64,000 bases of DNA, taken from assembly GCA_029990175.1 (NCBI GenBank), contig JARKIP010000023.1, forward strand, positions 24,323,501-24,387,500, read 5' to 3'. The translations under genes and the position numbers were made by a program. Origin of the DNA: Petunia secreta (taxonomy: Eukaryota; Streptophyta; Magnoliopsida; Solanales; Solanaceae). A model generated the notes under the pieces. That model made no database searches and was not told the DNA's origin. It saw nothing but the letters and a program-made list of their open reading frames with translations. Below are positions 55,916 to 64,000 of the stretch, one piece after another (within the stretch, counting starts at the first letter, position 1; each line of letters begins with the position of its first letter).

Positions 55916-57105
55916 TGATGTTTGGCGATATTTGCCTATTTTACCTTAATATTTCCTTGCATTTTGATACTTTATGCGCTCATTATAAGTAATAAATGTG
56001 ATTCTTGCGCTCACTTATCGTGTTTGTGATTGTAGGATTGGTTTGAATGAAATCGAGGCAAGAACAAATAAAACGGAGCAAAATACTTTGGAAAGAAAGG
56101 CTTGGACCAAATTGATGCGTTGGAAGCTATTTTGAAGGCAAAGCTTCCAAGAAATCCCTGAAGATTGGAAGCTATACTGGAAACGGGGCTTCCAAGAATC
56201 CTTCGACGCTGGCGAGAATAAAGTTTTCCCAACTAATTTAGGATTTGGTTTAACTTATCCTAGCACTTTGTAAACATTATAAATACATTATAACTTAGGT
56301 TTTTAAAGGAATTGGACTGGGAGGAGAGCAGACGAGCTCTAGATGTCTTCTAAACGAGTTTTTTTCTCTTTCTCTTATCCTTCTTTTTAATTTATTTATA
56401 TTTTGTTTGTTCTAGAGTAAGGGCAAATACATGAAGGTTGATTTTTAAAAGTTGATTTCTACCTATTGATTTACCGTTACAGATTGTTTATTCTTTCTTG
56501 AGCCTAATTGTCTTGTTATTGAGGCCTGATAACTGAACATTATCTACGGTTTATATGTTGAACTCGATAGAGGGAACTTGTAAACATACATAAGAAAGAA
56601 TAGGACTTGGTTCAAATCGATTTGCGGGTAGGATAGACATATACCTATTCGCCTAGCTTAGCTAAATATAGAGTTCTTTAATGCATGTATGTGATTTAAT
56701 TTCATAGACATATAGGCATTAGAGTAGCTTGCATAGAGTCGTGAAGAATCGACAAGTTTTCACGAATATATTTAACCTGTTAGTTAGCAATATAGAAAAT
56801 CAAGAAGTAGAATCAACTGGAAAACCCAACTGGATTGTTTATAGCTATGACTCTGGACCGTTTCTCTCTTATTGGTAATAATTCATAAATTGCTCTCACT
56901 CTCTTGACTTCATTACTCGCTTTTAATTATTGTTTGCTTTCTTTAATAAAATTACAAACCATCATTGAAAAAGATCTCTTAATAGTTGTTAGGAAATTGT
57001 TTGCTAGGATTCTCTTGTAACAATAACCCTCGTGGGAACGATACTCGACTCACTACTTTATTACTTGTCGACCACGTATACTTGTGTGTGCATTTGGGAG
57101 CAACA
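55916..57105 (+). repeat. 3' LTR of element E
   Basis: It starts TGATGTTTGGCG and ends GGAGCAACA, then ATATG. It repeats the two stem-loops of the 5' LTR (from about 56120), with their arms conserved despite other changes. Confidence 0.9.
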
Positions 57106-57110
57106 ATATG

Positions 57111-57998
57111 TTGCGATAAAAAAATATAAATGTTGCATATTAAATTTTAAATTAGCATAAACATAATAAACAACTTTGGAGGACTGCCTTTTGGACTAAC
57201 ATGTGAATCTACTAAATATAGCAAAGCAATGACAATGGTTTAGCTGAACCTGTTCAAAGAAAAATGAAGTTGATTTTGCAGAATAAAAAAGTGTAAAAGA
57301 AAAAGAAAAAAAAAAGAGAAAGGTAACTTGCCAGTGGATACACGTCCATGTAAACAGTGGATACAGGTCCATGTAAACAATATAAAGATTAAGGCAATGG
57401 GAAACAAGGGTTGACAGAGGGGACATCATCAATCTAATCTATGGTGTTTTCCTTTTTCTTTGTTTTTTAAACTCTCCTTCTCCTTTTTTTTGGGTCCTTA
57501 CTTTTTTTTCCTGGAAATATTTTTTTCTTTGTTTTTTTTGAAGAGTTACTTTTGTCACTTTACAGGATCAAGCATAGGATATTACTAACATATCAAGAAA
57601 ACTTAAGAAGTAACGACTTTTCTGGAATAACAGCTTATCTAGGGGATGAAAAATGAAGAGAAAGATTAAGGAAATTAAAGAGAAAGAACATCAATGAAAG
57701 AAAAAAAAGCAAGTAACAAACAACACATGAAATAATAGTAAATAAGAATTGGAAACCAACTTGCGTTGCAACTCATATGTTTGTTCTCTTTTCTTCATGC
57801 GTTATTTCATTTATTAAATATTTTTGGTCAAGAAGTATTTGATTAAAATTTAATAGGGCACGTTATATTGTAGATGTTTGGTTATATTTGGAGTACTTAT
57901 ATAGTTTTTCTTTGTTAGACCGCGCATCTGATTAATATTTAATAGGGACATCATATTGTAGATGTTTTGGACTAATTATGTCATTTTTCTATGTTAGA
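57111..57998. other. Spacer between elements E and F with two small tandem duplications
   Basis: A 23-bp pair (CAGTGGATACACGTCCATGT type) occurs at about 57332-57378. An 89-bp pair starts at 57841 and 57930 (GATTAAAATTTAATAGGG type) and runs up to the start of element F. No gene was found. Confidence 0.5.
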
Positions 57999-59492
57999 TG
58001 ATGCGTGAGTATTTTGCTTACTTTAACTCGCTTAAACTCTTTTCTTTGAATCCAAAATTGACCAATCTATAGAAAAGATTGATGCATTTTGCTTGGTTTC
58101 AAGTATGGAATCCTACGAAGAAGGAAAGAAACCAAAAAGAGCATGATTACTCAAGAAAAGTGATCAAATTCAAGAAGCTGAAGAAACATTGAAGAGGCGG
58201 TTGCCCATGCAAGAGGCAACCGCCCCTCCTATGGAGGTGCATACCTGCTAAAGTGACAATTGGGCGATGAAGAGGCCTCAGCCCTTTGCAAGGAAGTTGA
58301 AGATTTGGAGAACTTGTGAAGATGCGACCGACCATGCTAAGGGTGGCCGCCCAATGCACTTTGCAAGGAGAAATTGATGAGAAGAAGTTGCGACAACATG
58401 ATCCTGAGCTGCGTCGCCCTCTCTTGGAGAAAAAGCAAAGGCGGTCGCGCAATAAAGGGCAGCCGCCATCTCATACAAACCCGAAAAAGGCAACATCCCA
58501 TGTCAAAAGAGGCGCCAGCCCTTCTGTTACATCAGCACCAGAACTCAGTCCTTTGCAAATGGGCGACACCCCAACCTGAAAATGGTATTTTTGTAATTAG
58601 TTTTTAGCAAATACTATAAATAGCTAGAACTAGGTTCTTGAGCCTATCTTACATTTTCACTTTACTTGGGAGGCAAGATAAGGACAAAATACTAAAATCC
58701 TTGGTCAAGTTTCCTTGTATTGTGAAGAACAACATCATTATTTATAAGAATCATTACTACCTTACTATGTTAATGCATATTTCATTACTTTCAAGTCGTG
58801 AATCATTACTTAGCATGAGTAGCTAAATCACCAAATAGGGTGCTAATGAAACCCTAGTCCAATAATCAAATGGGTATAGCATAATAAGCTTCTAATCACC
58901 AAGGAAAATCTCATTTCACTACTTTTGATTACATTACAACAACTTGAGGCATACAACTCAAGTTAAACCCAACAAGTACTAGATTTACACCGAGAGGGTA
59001 ACTCTAGAAATGGGAAGTATAGTGATGGGGTACCGGGAGTAAGTGTGAGTCATTTACCCCGAGTTAACGGGTTGAACACTGAGAGAGGATACCTTACTTG
59101 GGACTAGTCGCTAGTGCTTAATGCATCAACTGTTAGCACCGAGAGGGCAAGAGTTGGTAGTCTCGACTCTCACCCGACAGAGTTGAGTTGGGCAGATACG
59201 AGCGAAGTCCGTTGGGTGACCTAGGTGTGAAGGAGCTTATAACTATATCCACTTGGTTAGGGGGGCTAAGAGGAAGTTAGTATCTCAGTATTTTCTATTA
59301 TTGCTAACTTTACCTTGAAATTGTCTCTATTTTACAATAGTTCAAATTATACTTCAAATTTAGGATTAACTTTCTAAATACATAGAACTCAAATGAATTC
59401 TACTACTTTTGGTCACATGTAAGCCCCTGTGTTCGACCCATATAATCGACTAAGGAAATTGTGATTCTTATACTTAGTCGGAGCATGTCACA
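57999..59492 (+). repeat. 5' LTR of element F
   Basis: The start at TGATGCGTGAG is proposed because it follows a tandem duplication and resembles Athila LTR starts. The end is GCATGTCA(CA), just before the primer site. It contains a strong stem-loop, GGCGGTTGCC-catgcaaga-GGCAACCGCC (58196-58224, perfect 10-bp arms), and weaker related pairs near 58325-58355 and 58440-58470. Confidence 0.7.
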
Positions 59493-59495
59493 ATT

Positions 59496-59513
59496 TGGCG
59501 CCGTTGCCGAGGA
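59496..59513 (+). other. Primer-binding site of element F
   Basis: TGGCGCCGTTGCCGAGGA matches the Athila-type primer site with one difference (GAGG for GGGG). Confidence 0.88.
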
Positions 59514-59620
59514 CTTCGGTAGACCATTTAATTGAATTAATTTAAGTTCTTGTTGTTAGTTAGTGTAATTCGAGTACTTCCACTTTTAGTTTTGATTCAC
59601 TTTGACTTTGTAGGTATTTA

Positions 59621-61440
59621 TTGAAAATTCAACCAAGGCAAGCGGTTCCACCTAATCAAGGTGGAGGTGTTGGTAACCACAAGGAGATGATCCACCACCA
59701 CCCCCTCCGGTCAACGAAAATATGGAAGATGTGGGTGTGGATGAAAGTGTTGAAATCCTTGATTGAGAGCCAATTGATGGAGCACAACCAAATGCCCAAG
59801 CTCAAGGAGCAAGAGAAAAGGAGAAATGTTAGGAGGGAACAAGTCAATGATGATGGTTTTTGTGGAGCCATTGTACCTCCTCCAATCCGAGCTAATTTTC
59901 AAATGCCCCCGGCCGCTTTGAATTCACTTGACAATCGAGGTTTGTTTGGAGGAGAAGAAGATGAGAATCCTAACAAGCATCTCCAAACATTCCTTGAAAT
60001 TTGCACTCTCAACCGACATGCCGGAGTGACCGATGATGCTTTTCCCCTTAGGCTTTGTCCATTCTCACTAAATGGAAAAGCTAGGGCTTGGTTAGATAGA
60101 TTGCCAAAGAGGATTATTCACACATGGAATGAATTGGTTAAAGTTTTTCTTGATGAATATTTTCCACTGGAAAGTTTGTTGATTTGAGAGATGATTACTA
60201 TTATTTCCAAAAAAAAAGTGGGTGAGTCATTGCACAAGACTTGGGATAGATTTCTCAAGCTCATCCATTCTTATCCCGGTCATGGCTTTCCGGATCGAGT
60301 TCTATTGGAAACTTTCTATAGAGGTCTTGATGCCAACAAGCAAACAACCATTAATCATGTTGCACAAGGAGGCCTAATGGAATGTACTTCTCAACAAACA
60401 ACTGATCTTATCGATAAGGTCACAAAGCAATCGAGGGCATGGAAGTCAAGAGTAAGGAGCCCAGGTACATATGACTCCAACAATGATTTAATGACAAAAG
60501 CAATTGAATCTCAAGAAGAAATAATGGCTCAACTTGTTACTACGGTTGAAATGCTTGGTAAGAACCAGTTGAAGCAAAATCAAGAATCCACAAAGCAAGT
60601 CAATGTCGTTGATCTACCTCCCAAAGAAGTTCATCATGAAGCCAGTTATTCTTACCCTATCTTTTAGGGTATGCTCCATCGGGATACATTCCTATGGGGT
60701 TTGTGCCTCAAGGTCAAGAAGGGCAAATGGCAAATCAAGGTTGCCAAGAGCATGATGAGGAGGTCAATAATATTAATGCTTATCAAGGGCAAAGACCTCC
60801 ATACAACCAAGGCTATCAAGCTCAAGGCTAATGGAAGCCTTACAATCAATGGGGTAATACTAATAAATGGAGTGGTACCAATCAAGGGAGAGAGCAAAAT
60901 GACAATCAAAGAGGTTCTCATGATTCTCAACAAAGTTCAAGCAATCCGAAAAATTCAAAGTTGGAAAGCATGATAGAGAAGATGTTGAAACTCCATGAAG
61001 ACAATTCGGGTGATATAAAGAATATCAAGAAAACCGTGCAATCACATTCGACGTCTATCAATTTGCTTGAATCCTGATATAGCCGATTGTCTCATCAAGT
61101 GAATCAAAGACAACAAGGACAATTGCCAAGTGATACGGTGGTGAATCCTAAAAGGAATGGAAAAAGATCAAGTATTAGCAATCATGACTAGAAGTGGAAA
61201 GACTTGGGATGACCCCGGGAAGGTAGGTGATGATATTCAATTAGAGCTTGAAGAGGGTGAGCAAGAAGGAGAGATATTGAGTGATGAGGTAGAGGTTGGA
61301 AGTGAAACTCAAAGGGATATGGAGCCAAAATTTGCCCCAAGTGCAAGAGATCCCGCTTGCAAAAGAACCTCTAATGACAAGTCTCACTACTACCCAAAAA
61401 GCCACCAAAGAACCTCCACCACCCAAAGAAGTCATTTCTA
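59621..61440 (+). pseudogene. Athila gag, degenerate
   Basis: Capsid-type sequence is clear: IVPPPIRANFQMPPAALNSL, GGEEDENPNKHLQTFLEICT, GVTDDAFPLRLCPFSLNGKA and WLDRLPKRIIHTWNELVKVF. A stop and frameshift follow near 60170-60190, then VGESLHKTWDRFLKLIHSYP and GFPDRVLLETFYRGLD. A Gln/Asn/Gly-rich stretch (60670-61000) and a QVLAIMTRSGKTWDDP block near 61165 match the gag tail that precedes protease in Athila. At least two frameshifts, one in an A-run near 60210, and several stops prevent a single product. The gag of this family forms the virus-like particle core in active relatives. Confidence 0.82.
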
Positions 61441-61639
61441 CTAAGACCACTATCCCAAATCCCACACCACCATTCCTATAAAGAAATGAAAAATTGAGAA
61501 GAGTCGATCATGCAAAGAATGTTTGGGAGAAAATTGCATCAACTTCTATTAATCTACCTTTAGTTGATGCTCTTGAGCAAATTTTGGATGTTGCAAAGTT
61601 TGTGAAAGATTTGGTGACAAAGAAGAGGTTTTCAGAACT

Positions 61640-62120
61640 TGAGACCGTCAAGGTCACTCATTAATATAGTGTCGTCATGTCATATGTGATACCCATGAAA
61701 AGGGAAGACCCCGATGCATTCACTATACCTTGTACCATGGGGGAAGCACTTTGAAAAGGCATTATGTAATTTGGGAGCAAGCACCAATCTTATGCCTTAT
61801 GCCGTCTACAAGACATTGGGAGGCAAAGAGTCAAGGCTAACCAAGATAAACCTTCAAATGGCTGATCGATCCATGAAAAAGCCAATTGGAGTTGTTGATA
61901 ATATATTTGTGAAGGTAGATCGTTTTATCTTTCCGACGGATTTTGTTATTTTGGATTGTGCCGTTGATTATGATGTGTCAATTATTCTTGGAAGACCATT
62001 CTTGGCAACGAGAAGAACATTGTGTGATGTAGAGAAGGGGGAGTTAACCTTTAGATTAAATGGAAAGAAGGTGGTGTTCCATATTTACAAATCCATGAAG
62101 CAACCGTTGATGATGCATCA
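61640..62120 (+). pseudogene. Athila protease, active-site Asp replaced
   Basis: After a TAA near 61661, the frame from 61714 reads EKALCNLGASTNLMPYAVYK, INLQMADRSMKKPIGVVDNI, FIFPTDFVILDC and VSIILGRPFLATRRTLCDV. These are the hallmark blocks of Athila aspartic proteases, which cut the gag-pol polyprotein. The active-site motif is normally CDLGAS, but here the codon at 61768-61770 is AAT (Asn), giving CNLGAS. This would inactivate the enzyme even without the stops. Confidence 0.85.
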
Positions 62121-62649
62121 TGTTCTTATGTTGATATAGCTATAAATGCATTGGTGGAAAAAGAGAGTTTGACAAGTTATGAAGTATTGACATCCATGTT
62201 GTGGAATATGGATCTTGATGATGAAGAAAGTGTGAAAAAATGTATTCTTGCATTGGAGGGAATTGGTACTAAACCATATTCTCCAAAGAAGCTTTCTGTT
62301 GATCTTGAGAACCGAAAAGTCCCACCAATTAAACCTTCCATTGAAGAACCCCCCATTCTTAAGCTCAAAGTCTTACCAAGTCACTTGAGATATGTCTACC
62401 TTGGTCCTAAATCCACTCTTCCTATAATCATTTCATCCCATTTGGACTAATCCCAAGAAGAAAAGCTTTTACAAGTTGTGAGAAAGAGAATTCAGGCTAT
62501 TGGGTGGACTTTGGTCGACATTAGAGGCATTTATCCTAGAGTCTGTACCCATAAAATCATTCTTGAAAAAGGTTTCAAATCTTCGGTTGGGCATCAAAGG
62601 TGGATGAATCCGGTCATGCAAGAAGTTGTCAAGAAAGAAATCATAAAAT
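62121..62649 (+). pseudogene. Athila linker between protease and RT
   Basis: A frame at 62151-62450 reads LALEGIGTKPYSPKKLSVDL, PPIKPSIEEPPILKLKVLP and LRYVYLGPKSTLPIIIS. It is stopped at 62448, and 62478-62650 continues with IQAIGWTLVDIRGIYPRVCT and HQRWMNPVMQEVVKKEIIKL. These match the stretch that leads into Athila RT (the LPSHLRYAFLG-type and W-DIKGI-P-CMH-type blocks). Confidence 0.78.
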
Positions 62650-63513
62650 TGCTGGATGCGGGGAGTTGTTGAGCCCTTATCCGACAGTGAATGGGTATCA
62701 TCAGTTCAATGGGTGCCTAAGAAGGGAGCTATGACGGTTGTGCACAGTGAGAAAAGTGAAGCTATTTCCACTATGACTGTGTCCGGGTGGAGAGTTTGCA
62801 TGGATTATCGCAAGCTCAACAAAGCTACAAGGAAAGATCATTTTCCCCTTCCATTCATTGATCAAATGTTGGATAGGTTGTCTGGAAAGGCTTATTATTG
62901 TTTCCTAGATGGGTATTCCGGCTACAACTAAATCTCCATTGAAGCAGAGGATCAAGAAAAGACAACGTTCAATTATCCCTATGGGACATTTGCTTTCAAG
63001 AAAATGCCCTTTGGCTTTTGCAATGCACCCGCCACTTTTCAAAGGTGCATACTCGCTTTGTTTCATGATATGGTGGAGAATTTCTTGGAAGCACTCATGG
63101 ATGACTTTTTCGTAGTTGGTGACTCATTTGATGATTGCTTGCACAACCTAGATATGGTACTTGAAAGATATGAAGAGACCAAGTTGGTACTCAATTAGGA
63201 GAAATGTCATTTCTTGGTAGAAGAAGGAATTGTTTTGGGGCACAAGGTGTCCAAGCATGGAATAGAGGTAGATCAAGTCAAAATTGATGTTATCTCCAAG
63301 CTTCCACCTCCCACCACCGTAAAGGAAGTGAGAAGGTTCCTTGGTCATGCCGGCTTTTATAGAAGATTTATCAAGGACTTCTCAAAAATTATCCATCCCT
63401 TGTGCAAGCTACTTGAGAAGGAAGCAAAATTTGTGTTTCATGATGTATGCCTCAAGGCATTTGAAGAGTTGAGGAGAAGGCTCACTACCGCACCCATCAT
63501 TGTAAGTCCAAAT
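62650..63513 (+). pseudogene. Athila reverse transcriptase, three stops
   Basis: Blocks in order are VEPLSDSEWVSSVQWVPKKG, GWRVCMDYRKLNKATRKDHF, PFIDQMLDRLSG, YCFLDGYSGYN, FAFKKMPFGFCNAPATFQRC, ALMDDFFVVGDSFDDCL (catalytic MDD at 63097-63105), CHFLVEEGIVLGHKVSKHGI and VRRFLGHAGFYRRFIKDFSK. TAA at 62929 replaces the Gln that usually follows YSGYN. TAG at 63196 and TAG at 63514 replace what are normally Trp codons. A frame change precedes the first block. The catalytic residues are otherwise intact. This polymerase copies element RNA into DNA in active relatives. Confidence 0.88.
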
Positions 63514-63516
63514 TAG

Positions 63517-63900
63517 GATTTGCCCTTTGAATTGATGTGTGATGTAAGTGATGCGGCTCTTGGTGCCGTGTTAGGTCAAAGGATTGAAAAGATCTTTCAT
63601 CCTATTTACTATGCTATTAAAACCATGAATGGTGCCCAATTGAACTACACGGTCACCGAGAATAAATTCTTAGCAGTGGTGTTTGTATTTGAAAATTTTC
63701 GGGCTTATTTAATGGGCTCTAAGGTGATTGTTCATACCGATCATTCGGCCATCCGATACTTGATGAGCAAGAAAGACTCCAAGCCCTATTTGATTTGGTG
63801 GATATTATTGCTTCAAGATTTTGATGTTGAAGTGAAGGAAAAAAAAAGGCACCGAGAATCAAGTGGTGGATCACTTGTCAATATTGAAAGAAGGGGGGGA
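63517..63900 (+). pseudogene. Athila RNase H, frameshifted near its end
   Basis: DLPFELMCDVSDAALGAVLG, KIFHPIYYAIKTMNGAQLNY, VTENKFLAVVFVFENFRAYL and KVIVHTDHSAIRYLMSKKDS match the Athila RNase H domain with its Asp, Glu and Asp residues. A run of A bases at 63837-63846 shifts the frame. The expected KGTENQVVDHLS tail is found in the next frame. The sequence continues to the window edge. Confidence 0.82.
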
Positions 63901-64000
63901 GACCTCATGAAGATGTTGAAATCAATGATTCTTTTTCGGATGATAGGGTTCTTGCGGTTTCCTTGGAGAAAATCCCTTGGTATGTGGAGCTTGCTAATTT

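Larger units (their letters stand above)
41708..57105 (+). mobile_element. Element E, Athila-like non-autonomous LTR element (hosts element C)
   Basis: Paired LTRs (41708-42915 and 55916-57105) are flanked by the target duplication ATATG (41703-41707 and 57106-57110). The primer site is TGGCACCGTTGCCGGGGA, an Athila-type site. Without element C the interior is about 4.3 kb. It has no recognisable protease, RT or integrase. It does have two sequence blocks typical of Athila non-coding regions (44046-44085 and 54141-54175) and a short coiled-coil-prone frame (43331-43672). It therefore looks like a large non-autonomous derivative. The LTRs differ at several positions in each 100 bases compared by eye, so it is older than A. 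Confidence 0.88.
57999..64000 (+). mobile_element. Element F, Athila-lineage retrotransposon (partial, runs off right edge)
   Basis: The plus-strand order is 5' LTR (57999-59492), Athila primer site (59496), gag (59621-61440), protease (61640-62120), RT (62650-63510) and RNase H (63520-63900). This is the usual Athila pol order. Integrase and the 3' LTR would lie beyond the window. Each domain is well recognised but broken by stops and frameshifts, several in poly-A runs. The left LTR boundary was chosen at TGATGCGTGAG and is less certain than the primer-site side. The copy is dead but less decayed than the Tat fragment. Confidence 0.85.

Noticed and set aside
62650..63900. Possibility that the RT/RNase H belongs to an endogenous pararetrovirus
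   Set aside because: The gag-protease-RT order, the Athila primer site and the MDD and GWRVCMDYRKLNKATRKDHF blocks place it in the Athila lineage.

Overview
This is nuclear DNA from a plant, most likely a eudicot. It is dense, nested transposable-element sequence in which I found no convincing intact host gene. The lineages present are plant-typical: Athila-type and Tat-type Ty3/gypsy retrotransposons, a gypsy-like LTR family using the initiator-Met tRNA primer site TGGTATCAGAGCC, and a Mutator-like element (MULE) carrying DUF1985/Ulp1-protease, GRF zinc-finger and MURA transposase remnants. Gene poverty and repeated nesting suggest pericentromeric or similar heterochromatin (inference). The species cannot be named from the sequence.

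Layout. 1-5012: minus-strand LTR element G, internal part plus its 5' LTR, running off the left edge. 5229-6177: a 66-bp hairpin-rich minisatellite. 7.85-26.6 kb: an old MULE-related composite with a plus-strand DUF1985-Ulp1 pseudogene (7.85-20.29 kb), a minus-strand GRF zinc-finger pseudogene (20.8-21.1 kb) and a minus-strand transposase pseudogene (24.5-25.8 kb). Element A (10114-19276, target duplication ACAAG) sits inside an exon of the Ulp1 pseudogene. A 1.44-kb inverted repeat made of two LTR 3' halves (22299-23738) lies further right. 27.1-29.7 kb: decayed Tat pol. 30.7-32.2 kb: a truncated LTR. 33297-36391: element B, a rearranged minus-strand copy with target duplication TAAAT. 37397-39251: a solo LTR, duplication ATTTT. 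41708-57105: element E, an Athila-like non-autonomous element, duplication ATATG, with element C (45230-53966, duplication TGACC) nested inside it. 57999-64000: element F, the 5' LTR, gag, protease, RT and RNase H of a decayed Athila copy running off the right edge.

One LTR family dominates: TGAAACGACC...GGTCGTGTCA, about 2.3-2.5 kb. It appears as paired LTRs (A, C), rearranged (B), solo, truncated, half-duplicated in inverted orientation, and as one edge copy (G). Its LTRs carry exchangeable minisatellite blocks (54, 57 or 37 bp). Its roughly 4.1-kb interior has only gag-like sequence plus an inverted cassette with an integrase fragment, so the family looks non-autonomous.

The best candidates for something undescribed are the dispersed GAACATC...GATGTTC palindromes confined to the MULE body, the LTR-half inverted repeat, the inverted integrase cassette shared by elements A and C, and the 66-bp hairpin minisatellite. 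None is shown to be a functional system. All protein-coding sequence recognised here is broken by stops or frameshifts, apart from short open frames of unknown meaning.
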